A DNA stretch of 64,000 nt from Sphingomonas sp. Leaf9. GTDB lineage: Bacteria > Pseudomonadota > Alphaproteobacteria > Sphingomonadales > Sphingomonadaceae. The stretch covers positions 372,164-436,163 of the forward strand of contig NZ_LMKC01000003.1 in NCBI RefSeq assembly GCF_001421355.1. Reading direction: 5' to 3'. The translations under genes and the position numbers were made by a program. This document shows, in pieces, positions 1 through 9,500 of this stretch. The number at the start of each line of letters is the position of its first letter. Within the stretch, counting starts at the first letter, position 1. The notes below the pieces were generated by a model, which saw nothing but the letters and a program-made list of their open reading frames with translations, searched no databases and was not told where the DNA came from.

Positions 1-31
1 GGCCATGCGATACGCTCCCGAATGCAGCGCC

Positions 32-1045
32 TTACGAGGCGTTGCTGGTCTTCAGCGCGCCGTTGACGCCCGCCGGGAAGAAGCCCCCGGCCGACACCGA
101 CGCGCGGGTCAGGTAATGGATGTTCAACACCTGTGCCGGCGAGCGGGCAAAGGTCAGGCCGCTGCCGTCGGTCGGCACGATGTTCGACGCGTTGTTGACC
201 GGCTTCACGCCCTGATCGATGTCGGTCACGCCGTCGAGGCTGTCGCGTGCGCCGGATAGCGCCTCGGTCGCGTCGATGATCGACGCGGTGGCGATCCCCT
301 TGCGATACAGCGCGGCGCGGATCAGGCCGGCGTGATACGACTTGGCCGCCACCATACCCGCCACCGCGTCGACAAAGGCCGCACCGGTCACGCCGGCGGC
401 GATCCCGCGATAGGCGCTGACGGCGACGTCCGCGAAGACGAACGCCCCCAGCATGACCTGTTCGTCGCTGGCATAAACGTCATAGGTCGCCGAGGCGGTG
501 GTGATGAGCTGCGCCGCACGGGCCAGGTTCGAAAAGGCGCTGGTCGCGGTAACGCCCAGGTCGATCGACGGCTGGGCGATGACCGTCGAGCCGATCACGC
601 CGCGCAACAGCGAGACGTGGTTGCGCGTGTCGGCGGCGATTTCGCGCGCGAACTGGCCGAACACCGGATCGGCGAAGGTCCGCTGGCGACCGCCGCTGGC
701 GGTGCCGGCGGTGCCGGTGCCGGTCAACAGGTTGGCCGACAGGCCGGCACCGGTCGTGACGACGCTGAAATACTGTGCCTCGATATAGGCGAGGTTCAGC
801 GCGAAGTTCAGGATGTCGGCATCGGTCAGCGGGCTGGACGTCGGCGTGGGCGTCGCCGAACCGGTTGCGGTCGGCGTGGGGGTCGGCGTCGGTGCCGGAT
901 TGCTGTTGTTGCCGCCGCATGCCGCCAGCAGCGACGCGCCGGCTACAACGGCAGACACGCTGCCGGCGTTGCGCAGGAAATCGCGGCGATCGGCGCGACG
1001 GTTGTCGTTGGTGTCGAGCACCGACAGGATCGATTCGTTGGTCAT
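32..1045 (-). CDS. Ferritin-like domain lipoprotein (paralogue A, degenerate site)
   Basis: A 337-residue protein with an N-terminal twin-arginine pattern (RRDFLR near residues 20-25), a hydrophobic stretch and a lipobox ending at Cys43, so probably exported by Tat and lipid-anchored. A Pro-Thr repeat linker (about 50-70) leads into a four-helix ferritin-like domain of the Ferritin_2/desiccation-related type. Compared with its neighbour paralogue at 1066-2070, three helix positions that are Glu there are Thr (in ADTRNH), Ala (in FADVAV) and Lys (in AAKSYH) here, so the di-metal centre looks incomplete. A GGGAG ribosome site lies 8 nt before the ATG. It follows paralogue B by 20 nt, probably in one transcript. 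The fold assignment is by pattern; the physiological role is unknown. Confidence 0.8.
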   Translation of the reverse strand: MTNESILSVLDTNDNRRADRRDFLRNAGSVSAVVAGASLLAACGGNNSNPAPTPTPTPTATGSATPTPTSSPLTDADILNFALNLAYIEAQYFSVVTTGAGLSANLLTGTGTAGTASGGRQRTFADPVFGQFAREIAADTRNHVSLLRGVIGSTVIAQPSIDLGVTATSAFSNLARAAQLITTASATYDVYASDEQVMLGAFVFADVAVSAYRGIAAGVTGAAFVDAVAGMVAAKSYHAGLIRAALYRKGIATASIIDATEALSGARDSLDGVTDIDQGVKPVNNASNIVPTDGSGLTFARSPAQVLNIHYLTRASVSAGGFFPAGVNGALKTSNAS

Positions 1046-1065
1046 TTGGGTCGCTCCCGAAAGGC

Positions 1066-2070
1066 TCAGTTCGCCGCGCTGGACTTGATGGCGCCGTTGA
1101 CGCCGGACGGGAAGAAACCCCCGGCCGTGACGGCGTTGCGGTTCAGATAGGCGATGTTGAGCACCTGTCCGGTGGTGCGGCCATAGGGCAGGCCGGTGGT
1201 GGAATCGAACGGCATGATGTTCGACTGGTCGCCGATCGGGCGCACGCCCTGATCGATGTCGCTGGCGCCGTCCAGCCCGTCGCGCGCGGTCGAGATCGCC
1301 TCCGTCGAATCGATCAGCGTCGGGGTGGTGAGCCCGCGCATGTACAGCGCCGAACGGATCATCGCCGCGTGATAGGATTCGGCGGCGAGGATGCCCGAGG
1401 CGACCTGACGGATCAGCGTATTGGCGATGCCGCCGATCGCGCCGCGATAGGCGGTGACGCCGACATCTTCGAACAGGAAGGCGGCGAGCAGGAAATTGTC
1501 GTCATTCTCATACGGGTCGAACGTCGCGCCCTGCCCGATCAGCCCGGCCGCGCGGGCGGCGTTGGAAAAGGCGCTGGTCGGCGTCGCGCTGATATCCAGC
1601 GTCGGCATGGCGATCGCCACCGATCCGAGCGCGTTGCGCAGGAATTCGACGTGCGCAACCTCGTCCTGCGCGATTTCGCGGGCGTAGTTGGCGACGATCG
1701 GGTCGGTCAGATTGGCCTTCTTGCCACCCGTCACGGTCCCCGCCGTCCCCGCGCCGGTCAGCAGCGTCGAGGCAAGGCCGGTGCCATTGGCGGCAAAGGC
1801 ATAGAATTGCGCTTCGAGATATTCGAGGTTCAGCGCGAAGTTCAGCACGTCATTGTCGGTGAACCCGCTGGAATTGGTCGCGGTCGGCGTGGGAGTCGGG
1901 GTTGGCGTCGGCGAGGGCGTCAGGGACGTGCCGCTCCCGCCGCACGAGGTGAGCGCAAGGCCGGTACCGACCGCCGCCACCGCACCGAAGGCGCGGAAAA
2001 AGTCGCGGCGTTCCGCGCGTCGGCGCACCCGCGCGTCGAAGGCTGCAACCATCTGTGTCTCGTCGGTCAT
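1066..2070 (-). CDS. Ferritin-like domain lipoprotein (paralogue B)
   Basis: A 334-residue protein with the same plan as its downstream neighbour: RRDFFR twin-arginine motif at about 21-26, lipobox Cys at 43, Pro-Thr linker, then a ferritin-like four-helix domain. Candidate metal ligands are all present: Glu in LEYLEAQFY, Glu and His in QDEVAHVEFL, Glu in FEDVGVTAY, Glu and His in AAESYHAAM. The family (Ferritin_2, PCC13-62-like) is linked to desiccation or stress in plants and bacteria, but no enzymatic role is established. It is the first gene of a two-gene unit. Start ATG at 2070; the Shine-Dalgarno is weak. Confidence 0.82.
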   Translation of the reverse strand: MTDETQMVAAFDARVRRRAERRDFFRAFGAVAAVGTGLALTSCGGSGTSLTPSPTPTPTPTPTATNSSGFTDNDVLNFALNLEYLEAQFYAFAANGTGLASTLLTGAGTAGTVTGGKKANLTDPIVANYAREIAQDEVAHVEFLRNALGSVAIAMPTLDISATPTSAFSNAARAAGLIGQGATFDPYENDDNFLLAAFLFEDVGVTAYRGAIGGIANTLIRQVASGILAAESYHAAMIRSALYMRGLTTPTLIDSTEAISTARDGLDGASDIDQGVRPIGDQSNIMPFDSTTGLPYGRTTGQVLNIAYLNRNAVTAGGFFPSGVNGAIKSSAAN

Positions 2071-2204
2071 CTACCGGTTCCCTTAAACCCTTGGCGGTCC
2101 CGCTCCCCCTGAATGGCGGAACGACCCGGACCTCTCCCTGATATGCGACCGTGGCCGACCGGCATACCGATTGTGCGTGCTGTATTGGCTGTCGGCCCCC
2201 GACG

Positions 2205-3248
2205 CTACCCCCCAAGGTCGGGGGCGGGGGCGATCGATTCGCGCAGGATCAGGCGATGTTCGTGCGCGATGGTCGCCGGGACGGGGGTTCCGGCCAGCTG
2301 GTCGAGCAGCAGCGATGTCGCGCTGACCGCCATGTCGAACACCGGCTGCCGCATGGTGGTGATCCGGGGCCAGGTGATGCGGGCGATTTCCGAATCGTCG
2401 AAGCCGACGATCGACAGGTCGCGGGGCACGTCGATCCCGGCTTCGCGCGCGGCCATCAGCGCGCCGACCGCCATATCGTCGTTCTGCGCCAGGATCGCGG
2501 TCGGCCGGTCGGGCCGGTCGAGCAACGTCCGCGCGGCGGCGATGCCCGAATCGAAGGTGAACAGCCCGTCGATCACCCGGCCCGGGTCGATGGCGACACC
2601 GGCGGCGGCAAAGGCATCGGCATAGCCGGTCATGCGCGCCGCGCTGGCCGCGTGGGTCGGATCGCCCTTGATGATGCCGATCCGGCGATGGCCCTGCGCC
2701 AGCACGGCGCTGGCGACTTCGGCGGCGGCGATCACATCGTCCACCACCACGCCGGGCACGATATCGTCGAAGCGGGTGGGGGAGATGCGCGCGAACGGCA
2801 TCCCGATCCCGACCAGTTCGTCGAGGATGCGGCGGCTGTCCGATGCCGGCGGCGCCAGCACCACCCCGTCGATCGCCGCCGAGCGCAGCAGCCCGACCAC
2901 TTCGTCGGCATGGTCGTTGACCGACCGCACGGGCAGCACGACCAACCGGTAGCGTTCGCCGCGCAGCCGGTCGAGCACGCCCATCTGCAGGTCGACGCCG
3001 TAGCTGGGCGAGGGATTTTCATAGACCAGCCCGATCAGGTACGACCGCTGCCGCGCCAGCCCCTGCGCCATGATGTTCGGGTGGTAATCGAGCACGCGCA
3101 CCGCTTCGCGCACCCGGTCGCGCACCGCATCGGTCACATGCGGTTCGCCGTTCAGCACGCGCGAGACGGTTTTCGTCGATACGGCCGCATGGCGCGCGAC
3201 GTCGACGATGGTGATGCGCCGCGACGGCCGCGATCGGGGGGAATTCAT
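2205..3248 (-). CDS. LacI-family transcriptional regulator
   Basis: A 347-residue LacI/GalR repressor. The N-terminal helix-turn-helix contains TIVDVARHAAVSTKTVSRVLNG, followed by the hinge (PNIMAQGLARQ) and a periplasmic-binding-protein-like effector domain with the usual NDDMAVGAL and VGFDDSE blocks. I place the start at ATG 3248 because GGAGGAG sits 9 nt upstream; in-frame GTG 3266 and ATG 3257 are alternatives. The ligand and target operon cannot be read: no sugar catabolic genes are adjacent. It diverges from the PDZ gene. Confidence 0.92.
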   Translation of the reverse strand: MNSPRSRPSRRITIVDVARHAAVSTKTVSRVLNGEPHVTDAVRDRVREAVRVLDYHPNIMAQGLARQRSYLIGLVYENPSPSYGVDLQMGVLDRLRGERYRLVVLPVRSVNDHADEVVGLLRSAAIDGVVLAPPASDSRRILDELVGIGMPFARISPTRFDDIVPGVVVDDVIAAAEVASAVLAQGHRRIGIIKGDPTHAASAARMTGYADAFAAAGVAIDPGRVIDGLFTFDSGIAAARTLLDRPDRPTAILAQNDDMAVGALMAAREAGIDVPRDLSIVGFDDSEIARITWPRITTMRQPVFDMAVSATSLLLDQLAGTPVPATIAHEHRLILRESIAPAPDLGG

Positions 3249-3378
3249 GGCCGGCATCTCCTCCACGCTGCCGCGGCCGTGTCAACCGCTCCGATCATCG
3301 AACATGACAGGCTCTTCATCTTCCGCCCATCCCCCGTACCGGCCGGATCGGGCACGATACGCACGAAAGGATGCGCCG

Positions 3379-3783
3379 ATGGACCGGGCCGAGAGTGGAT
3401 TTGGGCAGCCGCTGCGCCGGATTGCGCTCAGCGCGGTCGTCGGTGGCGCCATCGCGCTTGCCGCGTGGAATGCGCTCGATGCGACGCCGCCTGCCGTAAC
3501 GGCGGGCGGCGCGACGCTGGCCACCAGCGACAGTCCGGCGGGGCTGGTCGTCACCAGCCTCGAAACCGGGGGCGCGTCGCAGGTGGCGGGGTTGCGGGTC
3601 GGCGACGTGATCGACCGGGTGGATGGGCTGGATGCGCCGACGCCCGCGATGCTGGAGCAGGCCGAGGACGGTGACCTTGCCGTGCTACATGTCGCGGCAA
3701 GGGGTGACGCCGCCGCCCGGACGCTGTTAATGCGGCATCCGGAGGAGGGCCAAGGTGAAGATCCTGATCGTCGAGGACGATGA
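3379..3783 (+). CDS. Membrane-anchored PDZ-domain protein
   Basis: A 134-residue protein with one N-terminal transmembrane segment (about residues 14-30) and a single PDZ domain (about 45-115, with GLVVTSLETGGASQVAGLRVGDVI). There is no protease domain. It probably sits in the inner membrane facing the periplasm. The last 29 nt overlap the response-regulator gene, so it is presumably co-translated with the two-component pair and may act as a periplasmic sensor or adaptor for the kinase; that role is inference. The ATG at 3379 was chosen because earlier in-frame ATGs lie inside the divergent LacI gene. Confidence 0.75.
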   Translation: MDRAESGFGQPLRRIALSAVVGGAIALAAWNALDATPPAVTAGGATLATSDSPAGLVVTSLETGGASQVAGLRVGDVIDRVDGLDAPTPAMLEQAEDGDLAVLHVAARGDAAARTLLMRHPEEGQGEDPDRRGR

Positions 3784-4438
3784 CCAAACCGCGAGCTATA
3801 TCGCCAAGGGGCTGACCGAGGCCGGGTTCAACGTCGATCGCGCCGCGAACGGCCGCGACGGCCTGTTCCACGCCATCGACGGCGGGTACGACTGCATCGT
3901 CATGGACCGGATGCTGCCGCAGATGGACGGCATGGCGGCGGTCGCGGCGATGCGCGCGGCCGGGGTCGCGACGCCCGTCCTGATCCTGTCGGCGATGGGG
4001 TCGCCCGACGACCGCGTCGCCGGGCTGACCCAGGGCGCCGACGATTACCTGACCAAGCCGTTCGTGTTTGCCGAACTGCTCGCCCGCGTCCGTCTGCTCA
4101 CCCGGCGGCAACAGGCAGGTGGCCCGGCGGTCGAGACGAAGCTCGTCTGCGACGATCTGGAGATGGACCTGCTTGCCCGGCGGGTACGCCGGGGACAGCG
4201 GACCATCGACCTGCAACCGCGCGAATTCCGCCTGCTCGAATATCTGCTGCGCCATGCCGGACAGGTCGTGACGCGAACCATGCTGCTGGAAGGCGTGTGG
4301 GATTATCATTTCGACCCCGGCAGCAACGTGACCGACGTGCATATCAGCCGGCTGCGGCGCAAGATCGACGAAGGCGAGGAACGCCGCCTGCTCCACACCG
4401 TGCGCGGGTCGGGCTACAAGCTGGGGGCAGAGTCCTGA
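3755..4438 (+). CDS. OmpR/PhoB-family response regulator
   Basis: A 227-residue regulator starting at GTG 3755, preceded by GGAGGAGGG. The receiver domain (1-115) has the acidic pocket EDDD at 7-10, phospho-acceptor Asp51 (VMDRMLPQMDG) and the conserved Lys of LTKPF. The C-terminal winged helix (about 130-225) ends with the typical DVHISRLRRKID and GSGYKL blocks. It lies between the PDZ protein and the histidine kinase, overlapping both, and so is the kinase's cognate regulator. The target genes are not visible. Confidence 0.95.
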   Translation: MKILIVEDDDQTASYIAKGLTEAGFNVDRAANGRDGLFHAIDGGYDCIVMDRMLPQMDGMAAVAAMRAAGVATPVLILSAMGSPDDRVAGLTQGADDYLTKPFVFAELLARVRLLTRRQQAGGPAVETKLVCDDLEMDLLARRVRRGQRTIDLQPREFRLLEYLLRHAGQVVTRTMLLEGVWDYHFDPGSNVTDVHISRLRRKIDEGEERRLLHTVRGSGYKLGAES

Positions 4439-5781
4439 TCCGGCGGAGCCGATCGGCGACGTTGCGCTTCGCCGTGCTGGTGTTCGCGCTGCAGATCGCC
4501 GGGTCGGCGGTGGTGCTGCTGACCGTCCGCACGATCACCGAGCATCGGCTGACCGCCAGTGCCACCGATCAGGCGGCCCGGCTGCGTGCCACGCTGCTGG
4601 AAGGATGGGCGTCGGGCGGCGTCGATGCGCTGGCGCGTGCGGCGGAGACGCGGCTGGACCGCAGCGACCGGCCGCAATCGGTCGTGCTGGTGATCCGCCG
4701 CGATGGCCGGGTGATGGCGGGCAATGTCGCGGCGTGGCCGCCCAACGTCGCGATCGGCCCACCGGTCACCGTCGAAATCTTTCGCGTGGCGCGCAACCAG
4801 CCCGAAGCGATGCGGGTGATCGGCACCGTCCTGCCCGATGGGACGCGGCTGCTGACCGGCCATGTGATCGAGGGCGAACTGGCCTTTGTCGGCGCGATGG
4901 AAGTGGCGATGGTCGCGGCGATGATCGTCGCCCTGCTGCTTGCCGGATTGGCCGGATGGGCGGCGGCCAAGCTGATCGCCGCACGGCTGGGGCGGACGGC
5001 GCAGACGGTGGCGGCGGTGACGGCCGGCGACCTCGACCGGCGGGTCGCGCTGGACGGCGGCAGTGATGCGTTCGAGGCGCTGGGACGATCGGTCAATGCG
5101 ATGCTCGACCGGATCGCGATGCTGGTCGGCGAACTGAAGCTGGCGACCGACGGGCTGGCGCATGACCTGCGCTCGCCGCTGACCCGCCTGCGCGCCACGC
5201 TGGAACGCGCGCTGGCGGCGGCGGAGAGCGAGGAGGGGCGCGTCGCGGTGCTGCGGGCGATGGAGGAGGGCGACCGGCTGCTGGGCATGCTCGACACCGC
5301 GCTGCGCATCACCCGTGCGGAGGCGGGGATCGGGCGGGAGGCGTTCCAGCCGGTCGATCTGTCGGCGCTGGTCGCCGATGTCGCCGATATGTTCGAACCG
5401 TTGGCCGAGGATCGCGGGCTGGCGATCGTCGTGGCCGAAGCGCCCGCCATCACCGTGCCCGCCAATCGCGAGATGATCGGACAGGCGGTGGCAAATATGG
5501 TCGATAACGCATTGAAATACGGTGCGGGTACGATCCGCATGGGCGTTGTAGAGGCGGATGGCGCGGTGACGATCACGGTTGCCGATGACGGCCCCGGCAT
5601 CCCCGCCGACCGGCGCGGCGATGCGCTGCGCCGTTTCGGGCGGCTGGACGCGGCGCGTACCGAAAGCGGGGCGGGGCTGGGCCTGTCACTGGTCGCCGCC
5701 GTCGCGCATCTGCACGGCGGCACGCTGGAGCTGGGCGACAATACGCCGGGGCTGGCCGCGCGGATGACGGTGGCGCGGTAA
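4435..5781 (+). CDS. Sensor histidine kinase (HAMP, HisKA, HATPase)
   Basis: Transmembrane segments near residues 10-32 and 155-180 flank a periplasmic loop of about 120 residues. Then come a HAMP domain (about 180-232), HisKA with phospho-acceptor His243 in LAHDLRSPLTRL, and an ATPase domain with N box MVDNALKYG, G1 DDGPGIP and G2 GAGLGLSL. No ATG or GTG fits the N-terminus. I favour CTG 4435, which overlaps the regulator's stop as CTGA and is preceded by GGGGGCAG; TTG 4462 is the alternative. With the CTG start the protein is 448 residues. It is the cognate kinase of the adjacent regulator; the signal is unknown, although the PDZ protein may take part. Confidence 0.9.
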   Translation: MIRRSRSATLRFAVLVFALQIAGSAVVLLTVRTITEHRLTASATDQAARLRATLLEGWASGGVDALARAAETRLDRSDRPQSVVLVIRRDGRVMAGNVAAWPPNVAIGPPVTVEIFRVARNQPEAMRVIGTVLPDGTRLLTGHVIEGELAFVGAMEVAMVAAMIVALLLAGLAGWAAAKLIAARLGRTAQTVAAVTAGDLDRRVALDGGSDAFEALGRSVNAMLDRIAMLVGELKLATDGLAHDLRSPLTRLRATLERALAAAESEEGRVAVLRAMEEGDRLLGMLDTALRITRAEAGIGREAFQPVDLSALVADVADMFEPLAEDRGLAIVVAEAPAITVPANREMIGQAVANMVDNALKYGAGTIRMGVVEADGAVTITVADDGPGIPADRRGDALRRFGRLDAARTESGAGLGLSLVAAVAHLHGGTLELGDNTPGLAARMTVAR

Positions 5782-5842
5782 CTGCCCGCCCTTGTGCCGC
5801 CGCATTTGCGCGGGACAGTGCAGGGGACATGGGAGACGGGCG

Positions 5843-6148
5843 ATGTTGGCGTTGCTGATGCTGGTACAGGCTGCCGCCGAACCGCCGCTGCGGATCGACC
5901 TGAAGCCGCTGATGCCCGATCCCACCTGTTGCCGGAACGCGAACGAGGGCGAGATCGTCGTCTGCGGTGAACGCGATGACCGTCGCTACCGCCTCCCTGC
6001 CATGCCGGATCGGCGCTTCGACGAATCGGGCAGGGCGCTGGTTCGCCTGTCGGACACGGCGACGCTGTCGGCCGAGGGGGAGAGTGCGGGCCTTGCCGGC
6101 GGTGTCACCATTCCTCGGTTGATGGCGCGGTTGCGGATCGCCTTCTGA
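5843..6148 (+). CDS. Small secreted protein with EIVVCG motif
   Basis: A 101-residue protein starting at ATG 5843 behind a GGGAGACGGG ribosome site. The first 15 residues are hydrophobic and end in QAAAEP, consistent with a signal peptide. The mature part has the CC pair in DPTCCRNANEGEIVVCG and then DDRRYRLP, a pattern I associate with uncharacterised sphingomonad proteins. No domain function is known. It follows the kinase gene by 61 nt on the same strand. Confidence 0.65.
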   Translation: MLALLMLVQAAAEPPLRIDLKPLMPDPTCCRNANEGEIVVCGERDDRRYRLPAMPDRRFDESGRALVRLSDTATLSAEGESAGLAGGVTIPRLMARLRIAF

Positions 6149-6186
6149 CGGTGGCGCCGATCCGCCGGGTGGCCTAAGGGCACTTC

Positions 6187-6540
6187 ATGGCAAAGGCAGA
6201 TCGTCTCGCCCGGCTGGACGACCTCCGGCTGGAACAGGAAACCGAATATCGCACCGCATTGATCGAGGCGCTGCGCCGCACAGCCGCAGGCAAATGGGGG
6301 CTGTTCGATCACCAGGCGGATCGCAAGACGCGCGCCGCGATCGCCCCGGTGATCGAGCACCTGGAGGAGCTAGGTGATGCGATCGACGCGGCGCGCGACC
6401 AGCTGGGCCTGCCGCCGTTCGAGCTGCGCCAGCAATTCCTGAAGTCGCGCGGGCCGGTCGGGCCGCAGGCGATGGGCGAACCGCGACAGGCGCAGGCGTG
6501 GTTCGACCGGCTGGCGGCGGAGGACGGGGCGGCCGGGTAG
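6187..6540 (+). CDS. Conserved hypothetical protein, 117 residues
   Basis: A soluble, charged, mostly helical protein with no signal peptide or membrane segment. Residues 1-60 look amphipathic and coiled (LARLDDLRLEQETEYRTALIEAL), and the middle has a GLFDHQ block. I do not recognise a functional family. Codon usage matches its neighbours and it converges on the large glycosyltransferase gene, leaving a 15-nt gap. Probably a real gene of unknown function. Confidence 0.6.
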   Translation: MAKADRLARLDDLRLEQETEYRTALIEALRRTAAGKWGLFDHQADRKTRAAIAPVIEHLEELGDAIDAARDQLGLPPFELRQQFLKSRGPVGPQAMGEPRQAQAWFDRLAAEDGAAG

Positions 6541-6555
6541 ACCGCCCCGCCGGAC

Positions 6556-9500
6556 TTACGCGGCCTCCACCCGGCCACTACGCTCCAGCTTGCCCCAGCC
6601 GACCACGAACCCGCCGATCGCCGATGCGATGGCGCGCAGTACCACCCAGTACATGATCTGACGGTACACGAGCCGCTGCGCGACCAGCAGGTGTGCAGGA
6701 TAGCGCGCCTTGTTGCCGTCGAGCCGGTACGCGACCCAGCCGCACGCCACGTCGATCGCGGTGAAGCACAGCCAGTACAGCCCCATCTGCCCGACATCGC
6801 CGCTGGTCTGCGCCCAGCCATGTTGCGCCACCCGCACCGCCGTGCCGACGATCGACAGGATCAGCGCAAGGTCGATCAGTGGTGAGATGGCGGCAAAGAA
6901 GATCTGGAACAGCCATGCCTGCGGCAGGCCGATCCGGGCGAGGCCGCCGGGCTTGCCCGTCATCAGCACGCGGCGGTGCTTCCACAGGCATTGCAGCGTG
7001 CCGAACGCCCAGCGATACCGCTGCTTGGCCAGCGCCTTGAAGCTTTCGGGCGCTTCGGTCCATGCGACGGCGCGCGGGTCGTAGGTGACGCGCCAACCGG
7101 CCCGCTGGATGGCGATGGTCAGGTCCTGGTCCTCGGCCAGCGTATCCTCCGGATAGCCGCCGACCGCATCCAGCGCCGCCCGCCGCCATGCGCCGACTGC
7201 GCCCGGCACCACCGTCATCGCATCGAACCCGGCGAGCGCGCGGCGTTCGAGGTTTTGCGCGGCGATATATTCGACCGCCTGCCAGCGGGTGACGAGGTTC
7301 ACCCGGTTGCCGACCCGCGCATCGCCCGCGACCGCGCCCAGCTTCGGATCGGCGAACCAGCGCGCCAGCCGGGCAATGGTCGTCGGTTCGAACTGCGTAT
7401 CGGCGTCCAGCGCGATGATGACCTCACCCTCCGCCTGCAACAATGCGCGGTTGAGCGCCGCCGCCTTGCCGCCGTTCACCAGCGTCAGCAGTGTGACGCG
7501 CGGATCGCTGGCGAAGCGGTCGCGCACGACCTGGCTGGTCGCATCCTTCGATCCGTCGTCAGCGACGATCACCTGCAATCCCGGATAGTCGCTGGCCAGC
7601 ACGCGGGCGACCGAATCGGCGATCACGCGCTCTTCGTTATAGGCCGGGATGATGACCGAGACGCTGGGGTGATAGTCGGGCGGGGTCGGCCGCTGGCGCA
7701 GCGACTGGAACCATGCCAGCGCCGCCATCAGCACCGCGCGCGCCATGCCGAGGCCGATTGCGAGGTAGAACAGCCACGCCAGCCCGACCGAGATCGCCGC
7801 CAGCACGATGAAGATCGCGACATCGGTGCGCACCGCCACCAGATCGCGCCCGGTCACCGCCGGCATCGCGGCCGCGCGCGGCACGCCGACCAGCTGCGAC
7901 GCGGTGACGAAGTGATAGCCCTTAGCCTTCAAAATCTTGACGATCCACGGCAGCGCCTCGACGGTCTGCTGCCGGTTGCCGCCGCCATCGTGCAGCAGCA
8001 CGACATTTCGCGAACTGTCGACGCTCGCTTCCTCGACCTGCTCAACGACCTGGCGGACGATCGAATCGGTGCCCGGCCGCTGCCAGTCGTTGGGATCGAC
8101 GTGCAGCCCGACGACGGTATAGCCTAGGTCCTGCGCCAGCAGCGCCGGGGCGATTTCATCCATCGTCGTCGGTTCGGCATCGCCAAAATAGGGCGCGCGG
8201 AACAGAGTGGTCGACCGCCCGGTATAGGCTTGAATCAGCCGCTGCGTTGCATTCAGCTCCAGCTTGGTCGTCCGTTCGCCGGTGGTCGCCAGGTTTGGGT
8301 GGGTATAGCTGTGGTTGCCGATCTCGTCTCCATCCCGCACCATCCGCTGCAAAAGGCTGGGATGTTCGAGGGCATTCTCACCGATCACGAAGAAGGTGGC
8401 GGGAACGCCGGCCTTTTCCAGCGCGTCGAGGATCGGCGGCGTCCAGGTCGCATCGGGGCCATCGTCGAACGTCAGCGCGATCGCCTTGGGATCGGCCGCG
8501 CCGGCGCGCTGTACCACATAGGGGGTGGGCAGGTCGGTGTAGCGTTCGTCGGCGATCATGCCGTTCCGATCGAACTGCAACGCGCGCTGTCCGTCGGTCG
8601 GCCGGTTGGTGATGCGCAGCACCTCGCCCGACCCCTCGACATCGACGTTCACCGCGCTTTGCAGCCGGTTGATCCGGGGCACGCGGTCGGCGGTGCGGAA
8701 TGCGGCAAGGTCGTTCCAGATGCCGGCATCCTCGCTGCCCAGCCGCCACAGCGCCACATCGTCCAGCCCCATCCGCCGGAGTGCCGCCAGCTCGTTCCAG
8801 CTGGTGGCCGCGTCCAGCATCCACACCTGGTGGCGGCTGCCGCGTTCGTCGTCATAGGTGAAGCCGGCATTGCCGCTCGACCGGTCGAACCCGATCTGCG
8901 CCGACGAATCATGCGCGGCCAGCCACGCTTCCTCGATCGACAATGCATCGGCGCCGCCGTCGTGCCAGTCATAAGCATAGCTGCCCAGCGCCACGACCAG
9001 CTTGTCGCGACCGACCTGGCGCATCGCCTGTTCGACCTGTCCGACGAACCATGGCTGCGACGCGATGGGCCCTGGCGTGCCGCTTTCCCAATGTTCGTCA
9101 TATGCCATCAGGATCACGCGGTCGGTCGCACGGGCGACATCGCGCAGCCGCCAATCGGGATCGCCCGCCGGCGCCGTGACGGCAAGGGTCGCCCCCTTGG
9201 GCAGCGCGGCGTGCAGCTGTGCCAGGAACGCAGGATAATGGGCGACGGCGGCGGTCGGCAGGCTTTCGTAGTCCATCACCAGCCCGGCCGAATGATGCGC
9301 CTGCACATAGCCGGCCAGCTGCGCGACCAGCGCCGCGCGCGCCGTCGGATCGGCCAGCATCCGCGCGGCACCGGCACCGTCCCAATTCTCGTCGGTCAGG
9401 TTCTGCACCATCGGCAGCACCTTGGGCGCATGGCGCGTGCCGGCGAGCAACTGGGCCAGGCGCGGATCGTCGATCGCATGGACCTGCTGCCCGACGACCG

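Noticed and set aside
775..2112. Long plus-strand open frame opposite the ferritin-like genes
   Set aside because: Antisense shadow of GC-rich genes: no ribosome site, Arg/Gly/Asp-rich composition, no domain.
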